A DNA stretch of 64,000 nucleotides from contig CAVUAU010000007.1 of assembly GCA_963739625.1 (NCBI GenBank), positions 1 through 64,000 on the forward strand. Reading direction: 5' to 3'. The stretch comes from Salinimicrobium sp963739625 (GTDB lineage: Bacteria; Bacteroidota; Bacteroidia; Flavobacteriales; Flavobacteriaceae). Both the position numbers and the translations under genes were made by a program. This document shows, piece by piece, positions 1 through 9,664 of the stretch. The notes beneath the pieces were generated by a model that did not search any database, was not told where the DNA came from, and saw only the letters and a program-made list of their open reading frames with translations. How positions within the stretch are numbered: position 1 is the first letter of the stretch; each line of letters starts with the position of its first letter.

Positions 1-61
1 TTCGAACCTGCGGCCTCCTGCTCCCAAAGCAGGCGCGATAACCGGGCTACGCTACACCCCG
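1..61 (-). tRNA. tRNA-Pro(TGG), 3' end cut by window edge
   Basis: Read on the minus strand the gene starts at 61 with the acceptor strand CGGGGTG, followed by a D arm (TAGCGTAGCCCGGTTA) and an anticodon stem-loop CCTGC-TTTGGGA-GCAGG with anticodon TGG. The TTCGAA of the T loop lies at the window edge, so the 3' acceptor strand is outside. It lies downstream of tRNA-Ser on the same strand and may share its promoter. Confidence 0.93.
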
Positions 62-113
62 AGATCAGCTGACGCTGATAATCTTCAATAACTCAATATT
101 CAAATTCCAATTA

Positions 114-201
114 TCTCCCGAAGCAGGGGTGATAACCTGGCGGAGTTTATCCTGACGCATGTCAGGGCTACACCCCGAGATCAACTCACGCTGATCAACT
201 T
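114..201 (-). pseudogene. decayed partial copy of tRNA-Pro and its 5' flank
   Basis: Two blocks repeat the neighbouring tRNA-Pro. Positions 114-140 resemble 21-46 (anticodon arm and D arm, with the anticodon region altered) and 166-201 resemble 50-85 (acceptor strand plus upstream flank). Between them lie about 25 unrelated bases containing a small hairpin (CCTGA/TCAGG). No complete cloverleaf can be drawn, so it should not be a working tRNA. A tandem duplication followed by decay, or a scar of integration at the tRNA, would both explain it. Confidence 0.6.
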
Positions 202-270
202 CAAAAACAATTTCCAAATTCCAATTTTTTCAAATCTTGAATTCAGAATTTTAAATTTTGAATTTCTTAG

Positions 271-355
271 CGGAGAGTGTGAGATTCGAACTCACGCGAC
301 GGTTGCCCGTCGACAGTTTAGCAAACTGCTCCATTAACCACTCTGGCAACTCTCC
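271..355 (-). tRNA. tRNA-Ser(GCT)
   Basis: On the minus strand the acceptor strands GGAGAGT (5' end at 355) and ACTCTCC with discriminator G (271) pair fully. The anticodon loop TTTGCTAA carries GCT, a long variable arm (TCGACGGGCAACCGTCGA) follows as expected for tRNA-Ser, and the T loop TTCGAAT is present. The 85-nt length suits a class II tRNA. CCA is not encoded. Confidence 0.96.
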
Positions 356-392
356 TCAGCAAAACAAAGAACTTTCGAGTATTTTGCGGTTG

Positions 393-424
393 CAAATGTA
401 TATCTTAGGATAGTCTTGTGCAAA
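393..424 (-). promoter_or_regulatory. Bacteroidota promoter for the tRNA-Ser/tRNA-Pro unit
   Basis: On the minus strand TTTG (421-424) is followed after 20 nt by TACATTTG (393-400), matching the TTTG / TAnnTTTG form of the Bacteroidota sigma factor. It lies about 40 nt upstream of tRNA-Ser. The rest of the 356-653 gap, up to the next gene on the plus strand, shows nothing else that I recognise. Confidence 0.65.
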
Positions 425-653
425 CCTTTTTTTACCTTTTTTGATGGCTTTTTCCGAAGCGGTTTATCATCAGGTATTTAACAATAAACCCTTCATAAGA
501 AAACTAATTGCAGATCTAAAAATGGTTTTTTTAAGCAGTAGTTTTCCGCAGCAACATTAAAAATTCCTTAATAAAAGAGGGTGTTTAACAAGATTCGTGA
601 CTAATTATATATCTTAGGAAGGAAAATACCTTTTTTAGCTAAAGAATTCGTTT

Positions 654-2300
654 ATGTCTCTCCTCCCCGAAAATCTCATGAGATACCAAAAGTTTCTGGC
701 CTTCATGCTTAAGTACTGGAACAGTGATCTTCTTCAAAGTACAACTTCACATGCGATGGAGGAAAATTCATCCAGCGAATTTTCAGAATTTGATGAGTCT
801 CCCGAAGAACTTGTTGCCGATCTCAAGAAAATGGGGCCCACTTATATCAAACTGGGCCAGCTACTCTCAACCCGCCCAGATCTTTTACCCGATCAATACC
901 TGCAGGCGCTCTCAAGTCTTCAGGATGACCTCTCCACCATTCCTTATGATGAAGTGAGAGACATTGTGGAATCTGAAATTGGAGAAAGAATTTCAAAGGC
1001 TTTCAATTTTTTCCAAGAAGAGCCACTGGCGAGTGCTTCTATTGGACAGGTACATCTGGCAGAATTGAGATCTGGAAAAAAGGTGGCAGTGAAGGTGCAA
1101 CGACCGGGGATAAGACAAAAATTTCTGGAAGATCTCAATACGCTAGAAGAGGTTGCTGCTCTTGCAGTCAAACATACCGCCGCAGGTAAAAAATATGCAC
1201 TCAACGACGTGCTGATGGAATTGCGCAGGATCATGCTTCACGAATTGGATTATTTACGCGAGGCAAATAATCTCGTGACCCTTGGAATCAACCTTAAATC
1301 TTACCGAAACCTGATTGTACCACAACCGGTTCCTGACTATACAACCTCCAAAGTGCTTACAATGGAGTATGTCAAAGGTGAAAAAATTACCGAAATTTCT
1401 CCCTTAAGAAGAATTGAGCAGGATTTCAGCGCGCTGGTTGAAGAGTTTGTAGAAGCTTACCTAAAGCAGATCGTTGCCGATGGTTTTGTTCATGCAGATC
1501 CGCATCCGGGCAATATTCACCTGTTGGAGAACAATAAGATCGCACTCATAGATCTGGGGATGGTAGCGCAATTCTCTAAAAATATGAGGGAAAATTTCTT
1601 GAGACTGTTGTTGGGCCTTAGCAAAAACAACGGAGAAGAAATTGCCAGGATCCTTCTTCAAATGAGTGAGAAAGCAGAAGAGGCAAATGAGAAGGAGTTC
1701 AAGAGGCAAATCTCTATCCTGGTTGAAGATAGCCGTAACAGGACTGCCGGTGACATGGAAACGGGAAAACTTCTTATCCAGATGAATAGAAGTGCAGCTA
1801 TGAACGGCATACATCTTCCGGTTGATGTCAATATCCTCGGAAAGATCCTGTTAAACATGGACCAGATTATTGCCTTTCTCGCTCCCGAATATGACCTGAG
1901 AGAGGCCGTTAGAAAATATCTGAATAAACTGATGCAGGCTGAAATGCTTAAGGAGTTTGCGCCGGAAGAACTTTTTTCACTTCTTTTGGAATCTAAGAAT
2001 CTGGTTGAGCATTTACCGTCAAGAATCAATAAAATAACAGAAAATCTTGCGAATAATAAGTTGAAATTCCAGGTGGACGCGCTCGATGAAAAACGTTTGA
2101 CCGATGGTTTTCAAAAAGTTGCCAACCGTATCACTTTAGGACTCGTATTTGCGGCCATGATAGTTGGTGCCTCGATGCTAATGAGAGTTCCCTCAGCTTT
2201 TACCATTTTTGGATATCCCGGACTGGCTATTATTTTTTTCATACTTGCCGCAATAGGAGGCATGTATCTCACTTATATGATCCTGTTTAAGAATGAATAG
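654..2300 (+). CDS. UbiB/AarF (ABC1/ADCK) family atypical kinase
   Basis: The 548-residue protein belongs to the UbiB/ABC1 atypical kinase/ATPase family, whose proteobacterial and mitochondrial members support ubiquinone synthesis. Visible hallmarks are the KxGQ motif (K66-Q69, in YIKLGQLLSTRPDLLP), the Ala-rich nucleotide loop ASASIGQVH (about 126-134), the lysine of VAVKVQRPG (K147), the catalytic-loop equivalent HADPHPGN and the metal site LIDLGMV. Two hydrophobic helices lie near the C-terminus (about 498-545), the usual membrane anchor. Flavobacteria use menaquinone, so the role is probably general lipid or quinone homeostasis; that is inference. It is a single gene, convergent with the wzi-like gene, and does not look like part of the polysaccharide locus. 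Confidence 0.93.
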   Translation: MSLLPENLMRYQKFLAFMLKYWNSDLLQSTTSHAMEENSSSEFSEFDESPEELVADLKKMGPTYIKLGQLLSTRPDLLPDQYLQALSSLQDDLSTIPYDEVRDIVESEIGERISKAFNFFQEEPLASASIGQVHLAELRSGKKVAVKVQRPGIRQKFLEDLNTLEEVAALAVKHTAAGKKYALNDVLMELRRIMLHELDYLREANNLVTLGINLKSYRNLIVPQPVPDYTTSKVLTMEYVKGEKITEISPLRRIEQDFSALVEEFVEAYLKQIVADGFVHADPHPGNIHLLENNKIALIDLGMVAQFSKNMRENFLRLLLGLSKNNGEEIARILLQMSEKAEEANEKEFKRQISILVEDSRNRTAGDMETGKLLIQMNRSAAMNGIHLPVDVNILGKILLNMDQIIAFLAPEYDLREAVRKYLNKLMQAEMLKEFAPEELFSLLLESKNLVEHLPSRINKITENLANNKLKFQVDALDEKRLTDGFQKVANRITLGLVFAAMIVGASMLMRVPSAFTIFGYPGLAIIFFILAAIGGMYLTYMILFKNE

Positions 2301-3638
2301 CTAAAAGAAATTTTTGTGAACTTTTAGTCCGGCTCCAAAGACATCTTTTGAAGAGGAATGGAAGTCAGCACCAATCTGCACGTTAACATCCACAAAATCT
2401 TCCCAAATTTTGAGGTCCAGGAAACCGGAGAAAATCCTGTCATTTGGTTTTGAAGTTCCTGATTTTGCGCCATAGTTCATTCTGTAGCTAGTCAGAAATT
2501 TATATGGGAGGTAGTAAAACGCCTTACCGGAAATCCCGACATGATGAGCGACAATATTGTTATCACTAATGCCCAGTCCGTCTTTTCTTGCCAGGATAAA
2601 TGGCAATCCCAAGACCCGGTTTTCATAAGTCCATCCTGATTTATACAGGCTATTGTTGAAATAATTGTCTTTCCCATCTGTGGTCGGATAGTACTTGCTT
2701 TGATTGCGGGTATAATAATATTCATACATGAAAGAGGACACCCATTTTTCCTTATCCCTATCCTGAATAAAAATCCCGTAACGCCCATCGGGCGTATTTC
2801 TCAGTTTAAGGCCCGACATGTCCTCAAAAAAGGTATTGTAAAGCAATTGGATATCATAATGTGACCAGGAAGTATTCAAATAGATTTCATAACTACCCAA
2901 TTGGTTGCCCAAAGCATTGAGCTGCTCCCCTACCTCAGTATTCTGTCCCTGCTTTCCTGTGATCACACGCAGATAATCTTCAAAACCATTAGGAAGCTGT
3001 CCCTCGTCTGGAGAGGTTCCTCCCCACTGGGCAAAATGTTGAAGTCCAAAAATTAGCTCAAAATTCCTTATTCCCGAATAGACAAAATGAAAACTTTTAT
3101 GATGGATACGCAGATTTTCTACGTACCGTTCATCATCGGTCAAAAATTCTTCCCATGAAGCTTTAAAACCCAGTCCTGCAGTTTTCCAGAAATACACCGG
3201 CCGGTAAATTTCAAAACTTAAACCAGGTAAGGGTCGGGCATTGAGAGACCACAGTACATTCTCATTAGTTGCGCTCAAACCATTGTAGAGTTCGGTTTTA
3301 TGTTTTCTTCCGGCATGGGCTTTCATCCAGGTGTTTTGAAAACTGAGGTAATACTGGTCCAGCTGAAGTTGATCTGCAAAACCATTTTGATAGAGCCCTC
3401 CAACCCCAAGTTCCACGGAAGCATCCGGGGTAATAAAATATGTTACCGACGCATCAGCCCAGGTGGCAATATCAGTAAGTTCATCAATTCTTCCTCGCTG
3501 ATTGGTATAAAGCCAGAACGGATTTTCTTCTTCCGAAGAAAAAAGACCTTCTACAGTAACAGAAGCCGAAAAATCAATTTTTTGAGCATAACCCGAAAAA
3601 ACAAAAAATAGAAGAATTAGGGGTAGTTTTTTGGTCAT
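2301..3638 (-). CDS. Wzi-family capsule assembly outer-membrane protein
   Basis: It resembles the Wzi/capsule assembly family, outer-membrane beta-barrels that hold exported capsule at the cell surface. The product has a signal peptide (MTKKLPLILLFFVFSGYAQ) and then many alternating amphipathic strands rich in aromatic residues (for example FWLYTNQRGR, YYLSFQNTW, FHFVYSGIRNFELIFGLQHFAQWGG), ending in Phe-Phe as barrel proteins do. The reading frame stays open to 3683, but the methionine at 3638 puts the signal peptide at the N-terminus, so that start is preferred. It lies at the end of the locus, divergent from the phosphatase gene, consistent with a part in polysaccharide surface attachment. 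Confidence 0.85.
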   Translation of the reverse strand: MTKKLPLILLFFVFSGYAQKIDFSASVTVEGLFSSEEENPFWLYTNQRGRIDELTDIATWADASVTYFITPDASVELGVGGLYQNGFADQLQLDQYYLSFQNTWMKAHAGRKHKTELYNGLSATNENVLWSLNARPLPGLSFEIYRPVYFWKTAGLGFKASWEEFLTDDERYVENLRIHHKSFHFVYSGIRNFELIFGLQHFAQWGGTSPDEGQLPNGFEDYLRVITGKQGQNTEVGEQLNALGNQLGSYEIYLNTSWSHYDIQLLYNTFFEDMSGLKLRNTPDGRYGIFIQDRDKEKWVSSFMYEYYYTRNQSKYYPTTDGKDNYFNNSLYKSGWTYENRVLGLPFILARKDGLGISDNNIVAHHVGISGKAFYYLPYKFLTSYRMNYGAKSGTSKPNDRIFSGFLDLKIWEDFVDVNVQIGADFHSSSKDVFGAGLKVHKNFF

Positions 3639-3733
3639 TTGAACTTGATTAATGCTGTAAAAGTAATATATTATTTGAACCACAAAGAGAGGCGGGATAA
3701 AATATGTAATTTTACCCTTGTAAAAAGAAACGC

Positions 3734-4498
3734 ATGTTTTACATTTTTAAGAAAAGATCCCATTTATCCACTGCTTTAGAAGGTTTTGTGGATATTCATA
3801 ACCACATATTGCCAGGCATAGATGATGGCGCCTCAACCGTGGAAGATTCCCTTCTTCTCATCAAGAAATTCGGAGAATTGGGAGTATCCCAGTTTATTGC
3901 TACTCCCCACATCATGAATGATTACTATCCCAATAATCCGGAGACCATAAATGCTGCCCTCGAGAAGTTGAAAAATGCATTGGATGCTGACGGCCTGGCG
4001 CATGTAAAAGTAAAAGCAGCAGCCGAATATATGATGGATCAGGCTTTTTTAGAACTTCTGGAAAGAGAAAAGCTGCTGTGTTTGAAGGATAATATGGTCC
4101 TGGTTGAAATGTCGTATTTTCAAGCCCCCATCAATCTTAATGAAATTCTGTTTCGGCTCCAAACGAAACAGTACCGACCCCTGTTAGCTCATCCAGAGCG
4201 ATACGCTTATTTACATTCCAAAAATCTGGAAAAGTATGAAGAGTTAAAAAGAAGAGGATGTTCATTTCAATTAAACATTCTAAGCGTATTGGGCCACTAT
4301 GGCAGCCATATTCAGGAAACGGCATTATCCCTTTTAGACCACGAAATGATTGATTTCATAGGTACAGATACTCACCAACTGAGACATCTCGAAAAACTTG
4401 CTTCGGCAAAGATCCTTCAAAAACGGGTTGACCAAATTAAAGAGCTCTGCAATCTTACCTCAGAAACCTTTAAACCTTCTTTTTCCTTAAGAAGCTAA
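3734..4498 (+). CDS. CpsB/YwqE-type PHP tyrosine-protein phosphatase
   Basis: This 254-residue protein of the PHP superfamily is expected to dephosphorylate the tyrosine autokinase Wzc and so control polysaccharide export. Metal-binding motifs are visible: VDIHNHILPGIDDG (H22, H24, D30-D31), ATPH (about 57-60), HPERY and GTDTHQLRH near the C-terminus, in the order known for CpsB of streptococci and YwqE of Bacillus. Length is as usual. It is transcribed towards wzc and overlaps the wzc 3' end by 29 nt on the opposite strand, which links phosphatase and kinase genetically but suggests separate regulation. Confidence 0.9.
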   Translation: MFYIFKKRSHLSTALEGFVDIHNHILPGIDDGASTVEDSLLLIKKFGELGVSQFIATPHIMNDYYPNNPETINAALEKLKNALDADGLAHVKVKAAAEYMMDQAFLELLEREKLLCLKDNMVLVEMSYFQAPINLNEILFRLQTKQYRPLLAHPERYAYLHSKNLEKYEELKRRGCSFQLNILSVLGHYGSHIQETALSLLDHEMIDFIGTDTHQLRHLEKLASAKILQKRVDQIKELCNLTSETFKPSFSLRS

Positions 4499-6854
4499 AC
4501 AAACCTTTCTTGTCTTCATCTGCTCCATACCCATAACCATAGCCATAAGCATAGCCATACTTCGCTCCATAGGAGAACTTTGAATAATCCACATCATTAA
4601 GCACGACGGCCAAACCTTTTATTTTCCCCTGCTTCTTAAGTTCTTTGGGAAATTCCAGGAGTTTCTTTTCTGTAAAGCCCGCTCGTGTCACATAAATTGT
4701 TGTATCAGCCAAGGGACTAATTAAAAGCGTATCTGTCACAATCATGGTAGGAGCTGTATCTACTATAATAAAGTCGTAACTGTTCTCCTGACTTTTAAGT
4801 AAAGTTTTCATCCTGTCATTCATAAGCAGCTCTGCCGGGTTAGGAGGAATAGCTCCAGAAAAAACAAAGTCTACTGGAATGTTCCCCTGGTTGGTAGGGT
4901 GAATAATTTCATGGGGCTGAATGTCGTGATTGTACAAATAATCTGAGAGACCTTTTGTTTCTAATGTTTCCTGTGAATATTTGTGCAGTTTAGGATTTCG
5001 AATATCGGCTCCAATTGTGAGCACACGTTTACCCGTACTGGCTAAAGTCCTTGAAAGATTGAATGAAACGAAGGTTTTGCCTTCTCCCTTTATCGTGGAA
5101 GTAACGAAAATTACTTCCGCTTTTTCTCTGTTCCTGGATTGCACCAGGTAAGCAAGATTTGTCCGCAATATCCTAAACGATTCAGCCAGAGGAGAACGGT
5201 CATTGAGTTGTATCAACTCATTTTCTTCCTTATTCACTCTGGGGATTTCCCCTAAGAAAGGAGTTTCTTTAATAAGAGGTTGTAAATCTCCCTTATGATG
5301 CACCTTGGTATCAATAAAATTTATTCCAAAGATGATCAACAGAGGTACCAAAAAGCCTATTACCCCGCCTCCGGCAAGAATCAACCATGGTTTGGGATCT
5401 ACAGGATCTGGATAAGTGAAAGCGGGATCAACAACTTTGGCAACCGGAGAAGTTGCAGCAGAGGAAATAGCTGATTCTTCTCTTCTCTGAAGAAGAAAAA
5501 GATAGAGTTGTTCCTTGATTTGTTGTTGTCTCTCAATGCTTCTAATCCCCTTTTCCAATCCTGGAAAAGTACTGAATTGTCCTTCTGCCTGTTGATCCAA
5601 CTGATTTAGTTCCCGAAGTTTAATTTTAATGGCATTTTTGTTTTGCTCGATATTGTTCAGCAGGTTTGCCTTAAGATCATCAAGCTGATCTGTTATGGTT
5701 TCAACAACAGGATTTTCGGTCGTTCCCGTTTTTAATAAGGAATTTCTCTGTAATACCAATTCATTATAATTACCTACCCCACTAGAAAGTCCACTTTCAG
5801 TGCCGGAAATCTCCGGTAACAGCTGATACGGCTGTGCAGACGACAGGGTTTCTTCAATTCCTTTTATGATCAGCATCTGGGTTTCCAATTCAAAAATCTG
5901 CTGCTCGGCTGCTGAAGATTTGGCCAGGTATTGGCCAGCACTACTTTCAACACTCATTATCTGATTCTCTCTCTTAAAATCTGCAATTCCTCCTTCCACA
6001 GAGTCCAGTTCTTCGGTGATCAAGGCCAGCCTTGTTTGGATAAACTTTGAGGTATTTTCTGCCACTTGTTTTTTATCCGAAACCCCTTCCGCATTAAAAT
6101 GAAGCATCAAAGAATTTAAGAAATCCTGGGATTTCTCCGGGATAGTCCCGGAAACCGATAAAGAAAGAATATCCTGCGCTTTACCCATTGGCTTGATGTC
6201 CAACCGGGAAATATAATCATTTGCCACCTGTCTTACAGATTGCCCCTGTATAATCACTGTCTTTCCCAAAAATTCGTTACCCGACTTGGGTGAAATCACA
6301 AAATCAATTCCTGAAATACTTACCGGCTCCCCGAATTTATGCTCTTTTGTATATTCCAGTGATTCAATTCGTAACTCATATTTCTCTTCAGATCTGGGAG
6401 TAACAGACAAAGTAAATTCTGATGAATTCACTACTTCCTCAGGAGAAAGAAATTTAATAATAACGGGAGGATTTTTATAGACCTCGGTCTCGATCACATT
6501 CCCTTCTGTAAAATAAGAGATGTTCAGGTTGAGTTCATCAACAACCCGGCTCACCAGGCTTTTAGACTTTAAGGTAACAATTTGATTATCCAAGGAATTA
6601 TTCCCAATCGCCAATAAAGACCCTCCCCCTGAAGGCAAAGCACCAACTACATTACTCTCTTCATCCTTCATTATTTTCATGGAAGCTTCTGTCCAGTACT
6701 GAGGAATAGTATACCGGTTGTATAAATATGCAATTCCAAGGCCCACTAAACATCCTAACACTAACCATTTCCAATGAGTGAGATATTTAAAGATCTCGGC
6801 CTTGAGATCAAAATTAGATTCTTCTTTTTCTGTAAACTCCTGTAATTCCTCCAT
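4470..6854 (-). CDS. wzc: Wzc-like polysaccharide co-polymerase / BY tyrosine kinase
   Basis: The inner-membrane protein is expected to control chain length and export together with Wza. Domains seen (numbered from the TTG one codon upstream): TM1 (about 31-47), a long periplasmic Wzz/GNVR part with coiled coils (about 260-460), TM2 (about 490-511) and a cytoplasmic BY-kinase with Walker A TSTIKGEGKT (586-595), an A' motif IGADIRNP in which the first Asp is Gly, and Walker B FIIVDTAP (about 696-703). The tail (758-778) is a Tyr/Gly cluster, the autophosphorylation site. I chose ATG at 6854 rather than the TTG at 6857; it then overlaps the wza stop in TGATG, indicating translational coupling. 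Confidence 0.94.
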   Translation of the reverse strand: MEELQEFTEKEESNFDLKAEIFKYLTHWKWLVLGCLVGLGIAYLYNRYTIPQYWTEASMKIMKDEESNVVGALPSGGGSLLAIGNNSLDNQIVTLKSKSLVSRVVDELNLNISYFTEGNVIETEVYKNPPVIIKFLSPEEVVNSSEFTLSVTPRSEEKYELRIESLEYTKEHKFGEPVSISGIDFVISPKSGNEFLGKTVIIQGQSVRQVANDYISRLDIKPMGKAQDILSLSVSGTIPEKSQDFLNSLMLHFNAEGVSDKKQVAENTSKFIQTRLALITEELDSVEGGIADFKRENQIMSVESSAGQYLAKSSAAEQQIFELETQMLIIKGIEETLSSAQPYQLLPEISGTESGLSSGVGNYNELVLQRNSLLKTGTTENPVVETITDQLDDLKANLLNNIEQNKNAIKIKLRELNQLDQQAEGQFSTFPGLEKGIRSIERQQQIKEQLYLFLLQRREESAISSAATSPVAKVVDPAFTYPDPVDPKPWLILAGGGVIGFLVPLLIIFGINFIDTKVHHKGDLQPLIKETPFLGEIPRVNKEENELIQLNDRSPLAESFRILRTNLAYLVQSRNREKAEVIFVTSTIKGEGKTFVSFNLSRTLASTGKRVLTIGADIRNPKLHKYSQETLETKGLSDYLYNHDIQPHEIIHPTNQGNIPVDFVFSGAIPPNPAELLMNDRMKTLLKSQENSYDFIIVDTAPTMIVTDTLLISPLADTTIYVTRAGFTEKKLLEFPKELKKQGKIKGLAVVLNDVDYSKFSYGAKYGYAYGYGYGYGADEDKKGLFSFLRKKKV

Positions 6855-7663
6855 CAAATATTATTGAATAGTACGAACAGACTAAATGCCGTGGTTACGA
6901 TTGAAACAATTCCCTGCCAACTGGTAATAAACCCTGCGGATTTCACCCTTCTGTAGGTTGGTTCCACATATACAATGTCGTTTTGTTTAAGGTAATAGTA
7001 AGGGTTCTGAAAAACTTCAGCACTGGTGAGGTCTACATGTTCGTAACTCAGTTCTCCCTGATGATTCCGTATAACGAGAATATTATCCCTCTTACCATCA
7101 TAAGTGATATCTCCGGACATTGCGATCGCCTGAGGAATTGAAATGCGCCCATCAGAAACTTCTATGACATTACTACCAGTTTCCCCAAGAACAGTCACTT
7201 TAAAGTTTACTATCCTAACCCGAACAACAGCATCCTTGACATATTTTTCTATCTGCTGAGATAACATTTCCTCAACTTCTCCTCTGGTCTTTCCCTTCAC
7301 CTGTACCTTTCCTAAAACAGGAAAATTTATATTACCATTTTCATCCACTAAATAGCCCATAAGTGAGTTGCTGGCTGTCCCTCCACCTCCACCTCCATTC
7401 TGAGAAGAAAGATCCATTCTGAAGGGTTCCACCAGTTCATCATTTAAAGACGAAACATCTATTCTCAGCACATCATTCACCTCAATGACAGGAACGAAAT
7501 CGCTTGGAGCCTGCATGTTTTCTATTTTCTCAATATCCTGAAAGTAGAGAATCTCTTTTTTAGTCGCACAACTTGAAGTGAGCAGAAGAAACGTGAACAA
7601 AACTCCGACGAGAATTTTAGTTTCATTCAGACCGTAGGTATTTTTTAAAAAACTTTTTTTCAT
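6854..7663 (-). CDS. wza: Wza-like polysaccharide export lipoprotein
   Basis: The 269-residue protein has a lipoprotein signal with lipobox LTSSC near residue 32, a polysaccharide-export domain (starting near DVLRIDVSSLND), an SLBB-type segment (VTVLGETGSNVIEVSDGRISIPQAIAM begins it), and a C-terminal hydrophobic helix (about 249-267), as in the Wza outer-membrane channel. It should form the periplasm-spanning export pore that docks on Wzc. The gene starts directly after the stop of the PglF-like gene (7664) and runs into wzc, so the three are one transcription unit. Family and operon context make the call firm. Confidence 0.92.
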   Translation of the reverse strand: MKKSFLKNTYGLNETKILVGVLFTFLLLTSSCATKKEILYFQDIEKIENMQAPSDFVPVIEVNDVLRIDVSSLNDELVEPFRMDLSSQNGGGGGGTASNSLMGYLVDENGNINFPVLGKVQVKGKTRGEVEEMLSQQIEKYVKDAVVRVRIVNFKVTVLGETGSNVIEVSDGRISIPQAIAMSGDITYDGKRDNILVIRNHQGELSYEHVDLTSAEVFQNPYYYLKQNDIVYVEPTYRRVKSAGFITSWQGIVSIVTTAFSLFVLFNNI

Positions 7664-9649
7664 CTAACTTATTTTCTTTTTTTCACTTGAGACTATAGAA
7701 GTATCGTCGAGTGTCTCAAAAGTGGAATTACTACTTTTAAATTCCGGAACCAGATTTTTTAGTTTTGCAACCACTTTATGGCTTTTGAGTTTGGTGGCCG
7801 CCTTTATTATTTCTTCAACAGAAACCTGTATTTCCTCAAAATTACCCGGTTGGTCTATGGCTATCATTATTTTTTTGTGATGAGTCGGAAGGGTTTTACT
7901 TTTATCGCTAAGCAGCTCCTCATAAAGTTTTTCGCCCGGTCTCAAGCCGGTGATCTTAATTCCTATCTGTTTATTTGGAATATAACCTGCCAGTTTAATC
8001 ATTTTTAAAGCGAGATCCATGATTTTTACCGGTTCTCCCATATCGAATATGAAGATCTCACCTCCTTTACCCATTGCACCCGCCTCCAGTACAAGCTGGC
8101 ACGCTTCAGGGATGGTCATAAAATACCTGATAATATCCGGATGAGTGATAGTGACAGGTCCACCTTTCTCTATTTGCTTACGAAAGAGAGGAACCACTGA
8201 TCCATTCGAACCTAAAACATTGCCAAAGCGAGTTGTGATAAATTTTGTTTTTTCAGTTCCGTTTTTACAGCAGGAGTGATAGAGAGATTGTACATACATT
8301 TCTGCAGCCCTTTTCGATGCACCCATTACATTAGTAGGGTTGACGGCTTTATCAGTGGAAACCATTACAAAATGTCCTACATTATATTCTACAGCTAAAT
8401 CGGCAAGGTTTTTAGTTCCCTGAACATTGACAAAAACCGCTTCATGTGGATTTTCCTCCATTAAAGGTACATGTTTGTATGCCGCAGCATGATAGATCAC
8501 ATCTACCGAACTTCTTTTTAATAAAAGATCCAGTCTTTTCCTGTTTCCAACATCACAAATAATGCACTTGAACTCTAAATCAGGAAAACGGGCCCTTATT
8601 TCCAGCTGCAGATTGTGCAAAGGAGTCTCTGCCTGATCGAGAATAAGGAGCATTTTTGGGGTATACTCTGCCACCTGTCTTACGATCTCGCTTCCAATAG
8701 AACCAGCACCCCCGGTTACTAATATTGTTTTACCGGTAATTTGCTGGCGCTTGTTTTCTTTGTTTAAAAGAATTGGTTCCCTGTCTAGAAGATCCTCGAT
8801 CTGCAGGGACTTTACTTTGTGAGAAACCGATTGTTCATCCTCATAGTTGGATACAATAGGAGCATTAAAAACCTTAATATCGTTTTCCAGGCAGTCTTCT
8901 ACAATCGCAAATTTCTCTTCTGCCGTCAGGGTATTTTCAGAAAGGATGAGAGCACTGGCATTCATGGCCTTAAGATCAGAACTTATTTTTGCACCACCGT
9001 GAATAACAGGATGTCCTAAAATTCTGATTTTTCGTCTGCTAGGATCGTTGGTAATAAAACCTTTTATCTCAAACCTTTTGGGGTGCTCCAGTTCTAAAGC
9101 CCCTGCAATGGAAATCGCGTTTTCATCTGCCCCAAGAACAATAGCCCTTTGTAAATTTTGATTACGCTGTGTACTCTTGAAATATTCGTAAACCTGTTTG
9201 ACTGTTAACCGGAAAAGAAATAATAGAGCAAAAGAAACCAGGAAATAAAAAATAAGACCTGCAACCAGAAATATTTTTTCCCCAATTAGGTAATAGGTAG
9301 TATAATTGATAAAAAGCAGGGTCAAAAAAGTACTGAAACAGGCCAGCATTATTTTCAAAGCGTCCACATAAGATGAATGCCTGATCAGCCCCGCATAGGT
9401 CCGGAATAGAAGAAAGAATACAACATTGACTCCCACCACGAGAGCCATTCGCTGGAACACTGTCAAAAACTCGTAAAACTGATTTGTCAGGTCTTTAAGA
9501 GCCAACAACGTCAGAACATCAGCAACAATAACTATTAAAATATCAATAGCGAGAATAGCCCATCGTGGCAGGTAATTTATGTTACGAACATTCAACCTAT
9601 TTTCGGAGGACAATATTTGCTGGAGAGCATTATTTAGCTTTTCACCCAT
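7664..9649 (-). CDS. pglF: PglF/WbpM/CapD-like UDP-GlcNAc 4,6-dehydratase, membrane-bound
   Basis: The 661-residue protein has four hydrophobic helices in its first 150 residues, a CoA-binding-like middle part, and a C-terminal SDR domain with the Rossmann motif VTGGAGSIGSEI and the unusual catalytic set STDKAVNPTNVMGASK, where Met replaces the SDR Tyr (Ser-Met-Lys), as in WbpM and PglF. It should convert UDP-GlcNAc to the UDP-4-keto-6-deoxy sugar at the membrane. The next genes encode the aminotransferase, acetyltransferase and phosphoglycosyl transferase of the bacillosamine route, which is why I prefer PglF over a generic CapD. It is the right length for the family. Confidence 0.88.
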   Translation of the reverse strand: MGEKLNNALQQILSSENRLNVRNINYLPRWAILAIDILIVIVADVLTLLALKDLTNQFYEFLTVFQRMALVVGVNVVFFLLFRTYAGLIRHSSYVDALKIMLACFSTFLTLLFINYTTYYLIGEKIFLVAGLIFYFLVSFALLFLFRLTVKQVYEYFKSTQRNQNLQRAIVLGADENAISIAGALELEHPKRFEIKGFITNDPSRRKIRILGHPVIHGGAKISSDLKAMNASALILSENTLTAEEKFAIVEDCLENDIKVFNAPIVSNYEDEQSVSHKVKSLQIEDLLDREPILLNKENKRQQITGKTILVTGGAGSIGSEIVRQVAEYTPKMLLILDQAETPLHNLQLEIRARFPDLEFKCIICDVGNRKRLDLLLKRSSVDVIYHAAAYKHVPLMEENPHEAVFVNVQGTKNLADLAVEYNVGHFVMVSTDKAVNPTNVMGASKRAAEMYVQSLYHSCCKNGTEKTKFITTRFGNVLGSNGSVVPLFRKQIEKGGPVTITHPDIIRYFMTIPEACQLVLEAGAMGKGGEIFIFDMGEPVKIMDLALKMIKLAGYIPNKQIGIKITGLRPGEKLYEELLSDKSKTLPTHHKKIMIAIDQPGNFEEIQVSVEEIIKAATKLKSHKVVAKLKNLVPEFKSSNSTFETLDDTSIVSSEKKKIS

Positions 9650-9664
9650 TTTATAAGTTTAGTT

